Source of the DNA: Halomarina pelagica
GTDB taxonomy: Archaea; Halobacteriota; Halobacteria; Halobacteriales; Haloarculaceae
Direction of reading: 5' to 3'
Assembly (NCBI RefSeq): GCF_024228315.1
Contig: NZ_CP100454.1
Coordinates: 2,232,001 to 2,296,000 of the forward strand
Length of the DNA stretch: 64,000 nucleotides
Below are positions 9,050-17,750 of this stretch, in pieces. Both the position numbers and the translations under genes were made by a program. The notes beneath the pieces are model-generated. The model saw nothing but the letters and a program-made list of their open reading frames with translations, had not been told where the DNA came from and ran no database searches. Within the stretch, counting starts at the first letter, position 1. Each line of letters begins with the position of its first letter.

Positions 9050-9571
9050 ATGCACGTTGACATCGTGCCGATCGGCGACGTGCCCCCCGCCGTCAAGCGC
9101 GAGGCGTCATCTGGTCTGCGTGCGGTCTACGACTGCGACGTAACCGTCCATAGCGCCCAGGAGATTCCCGAGGGAGCGTACGATCCGAGTCGGGGGCAAT
9201 ACCGAGCCGAGGAGTTCATCGAACTCGCCGGCCGGATCGGCGACGGCGACAAGAACATCGCCATCACGCCGAAGGACCTCTTCTACCGGCGGCGAAACTA
9301 CGTCTTCGGTCTCGCCTACCTCGACGGCAACGGGAGCGTCATCTCCACCTATCGACTTCAGACCTCCTCGGACGGCGGAATCGCCTCGAAGCCGGCCAGC
9401 GAGGTGTTCTCCGACCGCGTCAGAAAGGAGGTCGTCCACGAGATCGGACACACGCTCGGACTCGAACACTGCGACAACAACCGCTGCGTGATGAACTTCT
9501 CGCCGACCGTCCGCGAAGTCGACATGAAAGAGCAGAACCTCTGTGGGACCTGCTCGCGCCTCGTGCACTAG
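9050..9571 (+). CDS. amzA: archaemetzincin zinc protease
   Basis: 173 residues. The archaemetzincin signature is complete: H130, E131, H134, G137 and H140, followed by Cys 141 and 146, Met 148 of the Met-turn, and the CGTC pair (165, 168). The first three histidines bind the catalytic zinc and the four cysteines bind a second zinc. No signal peptide is present, so it acts in the cytoplasm. The natural substrate is unknown. The stop codon is followed within 25 bp by the AT-closed hairpin of composite element copy 2. Confidence 0.95.
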   Translation: MHVDIVPIGDVPPAVKREASSGLRAVYDCDVTVHSAQEIPEGAYDPSRGQYRAEEFIELAGRIGDGDKNIAITPKDLFYRRRNYVFGLAYLDGNGSVISTYRLQTSSDGGIASKPASEVFSDRVRKEVVHEIGHTLGLEHCDNNRCVMNFSPTVREVDMKEQNLCGTCSRLVH

Positions 9572-9595
9572 AACCACGACGTTTTGAACTCCCAC

Positions 9596-9647
9596 GTTTT
9601 GCTGCGCTCGTTCGCGCGCCTGTGGCGCGCTCACTCGCTGGCAAAAC
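9596..9647 (+). repeat. AT-closed hairpin after amzA, copy 2
   Basis: GTTTTGC (9596-9602) pairs with GCAAAAC (9641-9647); an inner GCGCGCC/GGCGCGC stem lies at 9614-9630. The closing stem differs from copy 1 (GTTTTAC/GTAAAAC) by a paired change. Confidence 0.6.
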
Positions 9648-9791
9648 CTGGACTAAAACCGCGCCTCACCCTCTCAGTCGCTCCGCTCCTTCGAGGGATT
9701 CGGCGCGTCCGCTCGCTCGTTGCACTCGCTCGCGGTACGGTGCGCTGGCGTCGGCGGTCGGGGCTGTCGGATCGTTCACTCGCGCCGTAAC

Positions 9792-9799
9792 TTTATAAC
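9792..9799 (+). promoter_or_regulatory. TATA box of element copy 2
   Basis: TTTATAAC, 26 bp before the conserved GTGACGTGA that opens the core; the preceding GCCGTAAC could act as the TFB-binding element. Confidence 0.6.
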
Positions 9800-9821
9800 T
9801 GAGAGCGGGACCAGCGTCCGT

Positions 9822-9904
9822 GTGACGTGACGTTCGTCGCGGGGTGCTCGCGGGTGTGCGACGCCACGCCCCGCGAGCATCGCCGCGGCGTCGCCTGTTC
9901 GCCC
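9822..9904 (+). ncRNA. candidate small RNA or micro-ORF core, copy 2
   Basis: Opens GTGACGTGAC and ends CTGTTCGCCC like the other copies. TGCTCGCGGG (9845-9854) pairs perfectly over 10 bp with CCCGCGAGCA (9870-9879). Compared with copies 1 and 3, one pair has changed from T-A to C-G. The same two changes are silent in the GTG-started frame (9827) that reads MTFVAGCSRVCDATPRE. Confidence 0.5.
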
Positions 9905-10012
9905 ATCTCGTGCTGTGTTCGCCCAGCGCGCCCTCGCTCCATCGCCGACCGATGGCTGGCTTCCGACGGACGGAGCGCGCCGCTTTTGACCGGGACCTCC
10001 CTATCGCTCCCC

Positions 10013-10609
10013 ATGACGCTCATCGCCGGCGTCGTCGCGGTCCAGGGCGACGTCTCGGAGCACGCGGACGCGATCCGTCGCGCGGCGACGGCCCACGGCG
10101 AGGCCGCCGAGGTCCGCGAGATCAGGACGGCGGGGACCGTCCCGGAGTGTGACGTTCTGCTCCTGCCGGGCGGCGAGTCGACGACCATCTCGCGGCTCCT
10201 CCGCGCGCAGGGGATCGACGAGGAGATCCGGGAGCACGTCGCGGCCGGGAGGCCCCTGCTGGCGACGTGCGCGGGTCTCATCGTCGCCAGTTCGGACGCG
10301 AAGGACGACCGCGTTCGGACGCTCGATCTGGTGGACGTGACCGTCGACCGGAACGCGTTCGGCCGGCAGGTGGACAGCTTCGAGGCTCCGCTCGACGTGA
10401 CGGGCCTCGACGATCCCTTCCCGGCGGTGTTCATCCGCGCGCCGCTTATCGACGAGGTAGGTGAGGGCGTCGAGGTGCTCGCCGAGTGGGAGGGTCGCCC
10501 CGTCGCGGTGCGGGACGGCCCGGTCGTCGCCACCTCCTTCCACCCCGAACTGACGCCCGATTCACGCGTCCATCGCCTCGCCTTCTTCGAGACGCTCCCC
10601 GCCGAGTGA
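10013..10609 (+). CDS. pdxT: pyridoxal 5'-phosphate synthase glutaminase subunit PdxT
   Basis: 198 residues from ATG 10013. PGGEST (52-57), the catalytic Cys86 in ATCAGLI, and the His177/Glu179 pair in FHPEL make a complete class I glutaminase triad. PdxT frees ammonia from glutamine and passes it to PdxS for vitamin B6 synthesis; pdxS is not in this window. The open frame continues upstream into the element core, but the family start is at 10013. Confidence 0.95.
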   Translation: MTLIAGVVAVQGDVSEHADAIRRAATAHGEAAEVREIRTAGTVPECDVLLLPGGESTTISRLLRAQGIDEEIREHVAAGRPLLATCAGLIVASSDAKDDRVRTLDLVDVTVDRNAFGRQVDSFEAPLDVTGLDDPFPAVFIRAPLIDEVGEGVEVLAEWEGRPVAVRDGPVVATSFHPELTPDSRVHRLAFFETLPAE

Positions 10610-10669
10610 CGGTGCTCGACCCCCGTTCCATCCCATAGACGTTTTGCGAGGGGCGTCCTTTTCGCGGGT

Positions 10670-11113
10670 ATGAACGCGTTCATCGAGGCAGTCCGCGTCG
10701 CCGGTACGCCTCAGGGACCGGCACCGGTCGTCCTCCTCGGGGCCGAGGACACCGTCGACGTTCTCCCCATCGTCATCGGGTTCGACGAGGCCGCCAGCAT
10801 CGCCCGCGGTCTCGACGCCATCGACATCGGTCGGCCGCTCACCCACGACCTCCTGCTCGACGTGGTCGAGGAACTGGGCGGCCGGGTCAACCGCGTCCAC
10901 GTCTCCGAGGTGCGCGACGAGACGTACATCGCGGACGTGTACCTGAACACGCCCCGGAACGACGTGGTCGTCGACGCCCGCCCGAGCGACGCCCTCGCGC
11001 TGGCCGCCCGAACCGGATCGCCGATCACCGTCGACGAGGCGGTCTTCGAGGACGGTCGCGAGCCGCTCGATCGGTTCGACGAACTCGACGACATCCGGGA
11101 GGTCGTCCAGTGA
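10670..11113 (+). CDS. bifunctional nuclease family protein (DUF151)
   Basis: 147 residues, the usual length. LPIVIGFDEAASIARGL (about 24-43) and ARPSDALALAART (about 103-115) are the two conserved DUF151 blocks. Characterised relatives cut both DNA and RNA, but the role in archaea is not known. Its TGA overlaps the hisE GTG (GTGA), so the two are coupled even though the functions look unrelated. Confidence 0.85.
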   Translation: MNAFIEAVRVAGTPQGPAPVVLLGAEDTVDVLPIVIGFDEAASIARGLDAIDIGRPLTHDLLLDVVEELGGRVNRVHVSEVRDETYIADVYLNTPRNDVVVDARPSDALALAARTGSPITVDEAVFEDGREPLDRFDELDDIREVVQ

Positions 11114-11397
11114 GTGACGACGTCCTCCGGGAGCTGTTCGCCGTCATCGAGAGACGGCGAGAGACGTTGCCGGACGGTTCCTACACGGCGTCCCTGTTCA
11201 CCCACGAGAAGGGCGAGAACGCCGTCCTCGAGAAGCTCGGCGAGGAGACGACCGAACTCGTCCTCGCCGCGAAGGACGACGACCGCGAGGAGATCGCCCA
11301 CGAGAGCGCGGACATCGTCTACCACCTGCTCGTCCTGCTCTCGATGAAGGGGATGGAGCCGGACGACCTGCTCGGGGAACTGGAATCGCGGCGGTAG
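11110..11397 (+). CDS. hisE: phosphoribosyl-ATP pyrophosphatase HisE
   Basis: 95 residues from GTG 11110. The MazG-like fold is recognisable from EKLGEETTELVLAAK and ESADIVYHLLVLL, whose Glu and Asp residues bind magnesium. It performs the second step of histidine synthesis, removing pyrophosphate from phosphoribosyl-ATP. Here it is a stand-alone protein rather than a HisIE fusion. Confidence 0.93.
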   Translation: MSDDVLRELFAVIERRRETLPDGSYTASLFTHEKGENAVLEKLGEETTELVLAAKDDDREEIAHESADIVYHLLVLLSMKGMEPDDLLGELESRR

Positions 11398-11450
11398 CGG
11401 ATCGCCCGTCGCGTCGGTACTCGAAATCGAGCGTCGCGTCGGTATTCAGG

Positions 11451-11765
11451 TCAGGCCGCTTCGAAGCGGTGGCGCACGACCTCGGCCTCGTCGTCCCACT
11501 CGAAGCGGTCGCGGTGGACGCGCTCCATCCGCTCCCTGTACGCGGCCAGGTCCTCGGACCCCTCGGCGCGGGCGTCCTCGTCCGTGAGATCGCCGAGCGT
11601 CCGGTGCTCGACTGCGGTCACCTCGAACGTCTCGCCGTCGATCTCGAACGTGTCGCCCTCCTCCGCGTACTGCTCGCCGCGGTGGATCTGGACGAGTTCG
11701 CCGTCGCTCGCGAGTTCCTGGAGGCGCTCGTTCGGCAGGAGTACGTCCGCGTCTATCGTCGCCAT
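11451..11765 (-). CDS. ASCH domain protein
   Basis: 104 residues. The compact beta-barrel type sequence includes RGEQYAEEGDTFEIDG and VTAVEHRTLGDLTDEDARAEG, which matches ASCH/PUA-like domains that bind RNA. The C-terminal WDDEAEVVRHRFE is also typical. A role in RNA binding is inferred from the family. It is a single-gene unit. Confidence 0.7.
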   Translation of the reverse strand: MATIDADVLLPNERLQELASDGELVQIHRGEQYAEEGDTFEIDGETFEVTAVEHRTLGDLTDEDARAEGSEDLAAYRERMERVHRDRFEWDDEAEVVRHRFEAA

Positions 11766-11807
11766 ACCGAACGGTCGCGCGGGATCGTGTAAAGTCCTGT
11801 GCCCTGC

Positions 11808-12167
11808 TCACGACAGCGCCGCGCCGACCGCCCCGCCGACGGCGGAGGGCAGCGACAGCAGCAGCCAGAGGACGATCGCGACGGTCGTCAGGCCGAGTCC
11901 GGCGAGCAGGCCGCCGGGACCGCCCGCGAGACCGAGCCCGGCGACGCCGACGACCCCCAGCGCGAGCACGACGACGAGGCCGCCGAACGCCCCCGCGAGA
12001 AGCCCGTGCCACGCGCCGTTGCCGGCGCCGCCCTTCGCGATGTAGCCCGCGACGAACCCGCCGACGACGGCCGCGGTGAGCTGACCGAGGACGGGGACGA
12101 CCAGGCCGACGATACCGAGGACCAGTTCGACGCCGAACCCGACGAGGACGGCGCGCCAGTTGACCAT
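11808..12167 (-). CDS. DUF5518 family membrane protein (first copy)
   Basis: 119 residues from ATG 12167. Four Gly/Ala/Val-rich membrane segments are visible, including GGFVAGYIAKGG, a signature shared with the protein at 16281-16682. The two are paralogues in the same window. No function is known. The gene lies between the ASCH gene and the divergent Nog1-type GTPase. Confidence 0.75.
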   Translation of the reverse strand: MVNWRAVLVGFGVELVLGIVGLVVPVLGQLTAAVVGGFVAGYIAKGGAGNGAWHGLLAGAFGGLVVVLALGVVGVAGLGLAGGPGGLLAGLGLTTVAIVLWLLLSLPSAVGGAVGAALS

Positions 12168-12269
12168 GGTTCGACTACGCTCTCGTCGGGTAAATCCCTG
12201 CTCCCTGCATCTCCGATCCCCTCGCGGCCTAAGGGACGCGCTTTTGCGTACTCGTCCGGTACGGGTGGT

Positions 12270-13256
12270 ATGACCTACGAAGACCTCCCCACCGTACCGC
12301 GGGCGGAGGAACTCGTCGACAAGGCGTTCTCGCGGGCGGCGCGGGCGGGTCGCGCGAAGTCGGGCGTGGAGGCCCAGCAGTCGATGCTGCAGACGGCGGG
12401 CAACATCCTCTCGGACAACCTCCAGAACGTGGTCACCTCGTGGCCCGACTTCGACCGCGTCGATCCGTTCTACCGCGAACTCGCCGACGCCGTCGTCCCC
12501 GCCCACGGCGACTGCCCGGGCGGCGTCGACGGCCTCCGCTCGCACCTCTCGGAGGTGATGTGGGCCGGACGGCAGGCCGGACACATCCGCGACGAGTACC
12601 AGTCGAAGCTGCGCGGCGTCGACGCCGACCTCGCGCGAAAGCACCGGAAACAGGCGTTCGCCCGCCTCGCCGACGTGACGCGCGAGGTGGCCGACGACCT
12701 CGAAGCGCTGGGCGAAGCCCGGGACACGCTGAAGACGCTGCCCGACGTCCGGCCCGACGAGCCGACGATCGTCATCGCGGGCTACCCGAACGTCGGGAAG
12801 TCGACGTTCGTCAACCACGTGACCAACGCGAGAAACGAGGTGGCTTCCTACCCGTTCACCACGAAGCAGGTGCGCGTGGGTCACGTCGAGCGCGACCACG
12901 TCCGGTATCAGCTGATCGACACGCCGGGACTGCTCGACCGCCCCGAGGCGGATCGCAACGGCATCGAGCGCCAGGCCGTGAGCGCGCTCCAGCACCTCGC
13001 CGACTGCATCCTCGTGTTCGTCGACGCGAGCGCGGAGTGCGGCTACCCGGTCGAGGTGCAACTCGCCCTGCGCGACGAACTGGCGGACCGCTTCGCCGAC
13101 ATCCCCGTCCTCACCGTCTGCACGAAGGCCGACCGTGCGCGGGACATCGAGGCCGACGCCTACCTCAGCGTCACCGAGGAGGAGGGCGTCGAGGAACTGC
13201 TCGACGCGGCGGTCGAGGCGGTCGACTACGAACTCGAACTCCCGTTCGAGGGGTAG
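12270..13256 (+). CDS. Nog1 family GTPase
   Basis: 328 residues. A helical N-terminal domain (1-165) precedes the GTPase domain: G1 GYPNVGKST at 171-179, G3 DTPGLLDRP near 218, and G4 TKAD near 287. The N-terminal helices and the ASYPFTTK switch I are typical of Nog1, an Obg-related GTPase needed for large-ribosomal-subunit assembly. The eukaryotic C-terminal extension is absent, as in other archaea. Confidence 0.9.
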   Translation: MTYEDLPTVPRAEELVDKAFSRAARAGRAKSGVEAQQSMLQTAGNILSDNLQNVVTSWPDFDRVDPFYRELADAVVPAHGDCPGGVDGLRSHLSEVMWAGRQAGHIRDEYQSKLRGVDADLARKHRKQAFARLADVTREVADDLEALGEARDTLKTLPDVRPDEPTIVIAGYPNVGKSTFVNHVTNARNEVASYPFTTKQVRVGHVERDHVRYQLIDTPGLLDRPEADRNGIERQAVSALQHLADCILVFVDASAECGYPVEVQLALRDELADRFADIPVLTVCTKADRARDIEADAYLSVTEEEGVEELLDAAVEAVDYELELPFEG

Positions 13257-13271
13257 GTGACCCGGCCTCGG

Positions 13272-14024
13272 TCACTCGATCGCGTAGTCGACCGTCACGG
13301 TCGCCGTCACCGCCACGCGACCGGGGTCGAACCGCGTCTTCGCGCCGCCGTCGCTTCCCGCCGCCACCGCCGCCTCGGCGTAGACCGGGCGCGGGAGGCC
13401 GTGGTCGACCGTCGAGGCCGATTCGATCCCGCCGAGCGTCAGATCGCCGGCCGCGGCGACGGCCTCGGCGTCGCTTCGCGCGCGATCCATCGCCCGCTCG
13501 ATGGCCCGCGCGCGGAGTTTCTCGCGGCGCTCCTCGGAGAGCGTGAACCGCACCGAGGAGACGCGCGCCGCCCCGTTCTCGACCGCCGCGTCGACGACCG
13601 AACCGGCGGCGTCCACGTCCGACAGCGTGACGCGGTAGGTGTGGACGGCGCGGTAGCCGACGACCTCGCGCCGCTTCTCGCCGTAGTCGTACTCCGCGCC
13701 GAGCGAGTAGCCGACCGTCTCGACGGCGTCGTCGGGGACGCCGGCCGCGCGGAGCGCCTCACGCAGTCGTGCGGCGTCCTCGGCCGCCCGCTCGCGGGCC
13801 GCGTCGGCGCTTTCGGCGGTCGCCACGACCGCGAGGTGGAGTTCTGCCCGATCGGGGGCGGCCTCGACCGTCCCCGTCCCGGTGACGCTGACGGCGTTTC
13901 GCCCGTTCTCGATCGACGGGGCCCCCGCTCCCGGGGTTGCGGTGCTGAGGCAGCCGGCGGTGACGAGCAGGAGCGCGAGCGCTCCCGCCAGCGTGACGTT
14001 CGTTCTCGTCGTTCTCGATGGCAT
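13272..14024 (-). CDS. SIMPL domain (DUF541) lipoprotein
   Basis: 250 residues from ATG 14024. The N-terminus has a lipobox (VTAGC, Cys near 26) after a hydrophobic run, so the protein is probably lipid-anchored to the outer face of the membrane. The rest is the SIMPL domain: VSVTGTGTVEAAPDRAEL followed by an Ala-rich helical region and strands. SIMPL proteins have no clear molecular function. It follows the DUF389 gene on the same strand with a 29-bp gap, so they may be cotranscribed. Confidence 0.85.
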   Translation of the reverse strand: MPSRTTRTNVTLAGALALLLVTAGCLSTATPGAGAPSIENGRNAVSVTGTGTVEAAPDRAELHLAVVATAESADAARERAAEDAARLREALRAAGVPDDAVETVGYSLGAEYDYGEKRREVVGYRAVHTYRVTLSDVDAAGSVVDAAVENGAARVSSVRFTLSEERREKLRARAIERAMDRARSDAEAVAAAGDLTLGGIESASTVDHGLPRPVYAEAAVAAGSDGGAKTRFDPGRVAVTATVTVDYAIE

Positions 14025-14053
14025 GGCGTACGCGAGAACGACGACCGGGGGCA

Positions 14054-15370
14054 TCACCTTCCTGGAGCCTCAAACGCCGGTTTGATGCTCCCGGTCGGCC
14101 CCCCGGCCCGGCCGTTCGCCTCGTAGACGACGACAGACACCGACTGGCCCGTCGTCTTCCGGATCCGCTCCTCCAGCGCCGCCGCCGCGCCGTCCGGGGC
14201 CGCCGCCGCGTGGACGACGACGGTGCGCGGTTCGCGGCCCAGCATGCCCGGATCGTACTCGACGGTGACGGCGGTGGCGTCGATCCTGCTCTCGCTGACG
14301 GCGCGGTCCACCTCGCGTTCGAACGTGGCGTTCGCCCGGTAGTCCAGGGTCGCATAGCCCACCGCGGCGGAGACGACGAGGCCGCTCAGCGCGAGCGCGA
14401 GCGCGCGCCGGGCGGACACCGTCCGTACCCGTCGTCGCTCGAAGAGATCGCTGGGGAGGTACCCCCGCGACCAGAGCGTCAGCAGGCTGGTCAGGTTTAT
14501 CGAGAGGACGTTGACCAGCACGAGGACGGCGGCCCCGACGAGCAGCGAGGGCCGCCAGTATCCGATGCCGAGGCCGATCGCCGCGCTGGGGGGGACGATC
14601 GCCGCGGCGACCGCGACGCCGACGAGCGCGGTGCTCACGTCGGACGTGAGCGAGAGCGCGGCCGCCACCCCGGCGACGAGGGCGATGATCAGCGTGAACA
14701 CGACGGGGTCGGAGAACTCGACGATCTGGTCGAGGCTGTCGAGCGGGAGCGTGGGCAGGACGAGCGCGCGGGCGAGCAGCGCGAAGACGGTCGCGCTCGC
14801 CACCGCTAGCACGACGCCGCCCACCTGCGCTCTGATGCCGGTCCGGACGAGGTCGTCGTCGCCGACGACGCTCCCGACGCTGGAGGCGATACCCGGCCCG
14901 AGCAGCGGCGCGATCACCATGCTCCCCGTGATGACCGTCGGGCTGTCGAGGATGAGGCCAGCGCAGGCGAGCACCGCGCTCAGCACCGTGAAGAGCGCGT
15001 CGTCGACGGGGTCGCCGAGCTGTTCGCGCATCGCCGCCTGTAGTTCGTGTCGCGCGACGTGACTAGTCGATCCCTCGCTCTCCTCGCCTCCCTCGCCGCC
15101 CTCCTCGTCCGCCTCTCCCCCGTCGTCGGGTTCGGGGAGGACGACCGACGCGTCCGTGACGACGGCGGTGCCGCCCTCGTCGACGCCGACGTCGCGAAGC
15201 GACTCGAGGAGCGGTTCCACGTCGTCGGTGTCGACGGTGACGAACAGCACGTCCCCCCCGCCGTCGGCGGAGTCGACGATCGCGTACGGTTGATCGAGGT
15301 CGAGGTCGGACAGCGCGCGCTCGACGGCCTCGCGCGACCCCTCGGGAACGATCGCCTGTATCGAGCGCAC
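14054..15370 (-). CDS. DUF389/TIGR00341 family membrane protein
   Basis: 438 residues. An N-terminal soluble domain (1-115) ends in a Glu/Asp/Gly-rich linker. The membrane core (about 130-340) has six or more helices, with the conserved GSMVIAPLLGPG and AIVPPSAAIG stretches of the family. A C-terminal soluble domain of about 90 residues follows. A transport or sensing role is possible but unproven. It is upstream of the SIMPL lipoprotein. Confidence 0.88.
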   Translation of the reverse strand: MRSIQAIVPEGSREAVERALSDLDLDQPYAIVDSADGGGDVLFVTVDTDDVEPLLESLRDVGVDEGGTAVVTDASVVLPEPDDGGEADEEGGEGGEESEGSTSHVARHELQAAMREQLGDPVDDALFTVLSAVLACAGLILDSPTVITGSMVIAPLLGPGIASSVGSVVGDDDLVRTGIRAQVGGVVLAVASATVFALLARALVLPTLPLDSLDQIVEFSDPVVFTLIIALVAGVAAALSLTSDVSTALVGVAVAAAIVPPSAAIGLGIGYWRPSLLVGAAVLVLVNVLSINLTSLLTLWSRGYLPSDLFERRRVRTVSARRALALALSGLVVSAAVGYATLDYRANATFEREVDRAVSESRIDATAVTVEYDPGMLGREPRTVVVHAAAAPDGAAAALEERIRKTTGQSVSVVVYEANGRAGGPTGSIKPAFEAPGR

Positions 15371-15514
15371 GGCGCTACTCGCGGGCGCTCCGCGGCGCGT
15401 CCCTCGGCCCAGTGGGGGTCGCGCGTCCGGTCGGTCGACCGATCGTCGGTGCGGGCGGTGTCATCGCCTGGGGGTGATTCGTCCGACCGACATAAATGGA
15501 GTCGTCCGAGGGGA

Positions 15515-16231
15515 TCAGGGGCGTACCCGTCGGAGAACGGGGATCTCCTCGATCCGATCCTCGTCGAGCAGGGTCCAGTCGATCCCGTCGGGCTTCGTCG
15601 CGTCCGTCGGATCGGGGCGGATCACCCGCTCCGGGGTGGCGATCAGGTCGAGGGGGACGTCGTGGGCGTCGGGCGTCACGTCGCGATCCACGACCTGTTC
15701 CTCGCGGACGGTCGTCGCGAGCGGCGTCCCGTCGTCGACCGCACCGAGTTCCCGGAGGACCGCATACTCGAGGTCGCTGTAGCCCTCGCCCTTGCCGACC
15801 CGGACGCCCGCCTCCGTGACCGCCACGCTCCCGGCGACGACGAGGTCGATCTCGGGGAGCGCGTCGGGACCGACCTGGACGCCGAGTTCGGAGGACCCCT
15901 CGATCGTGGACGCGCGGTCGTAGTCCTCGATACGGGCCGGGTCGAGTTCGACGAAGCACTCCTCGTCGCGCAGGCGCGGGACGGCCACGTAGACGGTCTT
16001 TTCCGCCGCGAGCGCGCGCTTCCTGACCGGCCGCTGGGGGGAGTCGGGGTTCGCCTTGACGACCGTCGCGTTCTCCCACTCGGGCGTCTCGAACAGTCGC
16101 TCGGCGGCGCGCTCGGCCCCGACGAAGTTGGGGATGCGCCCCCGCGGCGGAAACGGGAACCGCGAGAAGTCGCCCTCCTCGAACCGGGTCCAGACCGCGT
16201 CGCGCACGGCCGCCTTGCTCTCGTCGTCCAT
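15515..16231 (-). CDS. 5-formyltetrahydrofolate cyclo-ligase family protein
   Basis: 238 residues. FPFPPRGRIPNFVGAERAA near the N-terminus and VGKGEGYSDLEYA (about 153-165) match the ATP- and folate-binding regions of the family. VEEQVV and the terminal PDGIDWTLL also fit archaeal members. It would convert 5-formyl-THF to methenyl-THF. Haloarchaeal members are divergent, so the exact reaction is not certain. Confidence 0.8.
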   Translation of the reverse strand: MDDESKAAVRDAVWTRFEEGDFSRFPFPPRGRIPNFVGAERAAERLFETPEWENATVVKANPDSPQRPVRKRALAAEKTVYVAVPRLRDEECFVELDPARIEDYDRASTIEGSSELGVQVGPDALPEIDLVVAGSVAVTEAGVRVGKGEGYSDLEYAVLRELGAVDDGTPLATTVREEQVVDRDVTPDAHDVPLDLIATPERVIRPDPTDATKPDGIDWTLLDEDRIEEIPVLRRVRP

Positions 16232-16280
16232 GGCTCACGCTCGTCGGCCGGGTACAAAAAATCGGATCTCCGGGTCGGGC

Positions 16281-16682
16281 TCAGGCGGTCGGCCGACCGG
16301 CCATCCGGGTCTCGGAGCGACCCTTCGCCCACGCGCCGATCGCCCCGCCGACCGCGCCGGGGATGGCGGCGACGACGAGGAGCACGATCCCCGCGACGAA
16401 GATGCCGACCCCGAGGAGTCCGGCGGCGAGCGTCCCGATGAGGGCCAGGATGACGAGCGCGACGAGCGCGCCGGCGATCGTCGCCACGCCGCCGTTGAGC
16501 GCCCCGTTACCGATCGTTCCACCCGCCACGTACCCTGCGACGAGCCCGCCGATGACGCCGGTGAGGCCGTACCCGACGGCCGGGAGGCTCATGTCCGTGA
16601 AGGGGACGACCGCTCCGCTGAGGAGCCCGACGATCAGGGTCGCTACGAATCCGTATATCACTGCACGTACGTTCAGTTTCAT
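16281..16682 (-). CDS. DUF5518 family membrane protein (second copy)
   Basis: 133 residues from ATG 16682. It has four hydrophobic segments and the GGLVAGYVAGGTIGNGALNGG signature seen in the protein at 11808-12167. The C-terminal tail is basic and short. The AT-rich region just upstream (16683-16735) should carry its promoter. Function unknown. Confidence 0.75.
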   Translation of the reverse strand: MKLNVRAVIYGFVATLIVGLLSGAVVPFTDMSLPAVGYGLTGVIGGLVAGYVAGGTIGNGALNGGVATIAGALVALVILALIGTLAAGLLGVGIFVAGIVLLVVAAIPGAVGGAIGAWAKGRSETRMAGRPTA

Positions 16683-16882
16683 ACCGATACAATATCCGTC
16701 ACGAACGAATATAACGATTTTTTGCCACCCTTGGGACGATATTTCCCCGGTGGACGTCCGACTTTCCGGGCGGTCGGTGTGGCGATCAGCGGACGAGCCC
16801 GCGTCGCGGCGCACGTCCCGCCCGACTCCGTCGCCCGGCCGCGACCCGGCGGGCTTTTGCCCGCCGCTCGGGTAGCGCGGGT

Positions 16883-17500
16883 ATGTTCGACTCCCGTCCC
16901 GACCGCGACGCCGAGGTGGTGTTCGTCGGGCGCTCGAACGTCGGGAAATCGACGCTCATGCGCCAGTTGACCGGGCACCAGTTCTCGACCGGCGGGAAGC
17001 CCGGCGTGACGCGGACGCCCAACCACTACGACTGGGCACCGGAGGACTTCGTCCTCACCGATCTCCCGGGGTTCGGCTTCATGGAGGGCGTCCCCGAGGA
17101 GCGCCGCGAGCAGATCAAGACCGACATCGTCCGCTACCTCGAGACGTACGCAGAGAAGGTCCTCGTCGGCGTGCTCGTGGTGGACGGCAAGAGCGCCGTC
17201 GACATCATCGACCGCCACTCGGCACGGGACGAGATCCCTCACGACGTGGAACTGTTCTACTTCTTCGAGGAACTCGGCATCCCTCCGGTCGTCGCCGTGA
17301 ACAAGATGGACAAGGTGGACGACCGCGACGAGCGTCTGAACGAACTCTGCGACCGACTCGGTCTCCTCCCGCCATGGCAACAGTGGCGGGACACGATCGC
17401 CCCCATCTCCGCCAAGCGCGGGAATATCGACGCGCTGAAAGACGCGATCCGAACCCACCTCCACGAGGCGAAGCGCGACGACCTGTTGAAGTTCTTCTGA
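16883..17500 (+). CDS. engB: GTP-binding protein EngB
   Basis: 205 residues. G1 is GRSNVGKST (16-24), G3 is DLPGFGF (about 60-66) and G4 is NKMDK (about 138). This is the TrmE-Era-EngA-YihA-Septin-like class, and EngB takes part in large-subunit assembly. A TTTTGCC box about 27 bp before ATG 16883 suggests a nearly leaderless mRNA. Confidence 0.92.
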   Translation: MFDSRPDRDAEVVFVGRSNVGKSTLMRQLTGHQFSTGGKPGVTRTPNHYDWAPEDFVLTDLPGFGFMEGVPEERREQIKTDIVRYLETYAEKVLVGVLVVDGKSAVDIIDRHSARDEIPHDVELFYFFEELGIPPVVAVNKMDKVDDRDERLNELCDRLGLLPPWQQWRDTIAPISAKRGNIDALKDAIRTHLHEAKRDDLLKFF

Positions 17501-17718
17501 AACCACCACCTCTTACTGCGATCGCGGACAGGCTCCCGCTCGCCGTCGGCTCGCGGGAACGTTAGGAAATCCGGCGCGTCGCTCGCTCGTTTCAGAGCCC
17601 GCTCTAGCGGGAACCGATCGGCGGCGTGATCGCGCCGACCGAGTATTCCCGAGTACCGATACGACCCTCCGCTCCCCGTCTCCCACCCGGGGTGCGATAC
17701 ATTCGCTACCGCGGAAGG

Positions 17719-17727
17719 TAAATTATC
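17719..17727 (+). promoter_or_regulatory. TATA box of the PAPS-reductase-like gene
   Basis: TAAATTATC centred about 27 bp before ATG 17751. The 217 bp before it hold only GC-rich short inverted repeats. Confidence 0.55.
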
Positions 17728-17750
17728 TCCGGCGTCGATTCACGTCTGAG

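Larger units (their letters stand above)
9572..10012. other. intergenic region holding composite element copy 2
   Basis: 441 bases between amzA and pdxT. It contains the hairpin (9596-9647), a region of CGCTCG-type short repeats, the TATA box (9792-9799) and the conserved core (9822-9904). The open frame from GTG 9827 is in phase with pdxT, so automatic gene calls may add 62 spurious residues to PdxT. Confidence 0.7.

Noticed and set aside
9827-10012. N-terminal extension of PdxT
   Set aside because: The frame is open, but the sequence belongs to the dispersed element and PdxT proteins start at the position of 10013.
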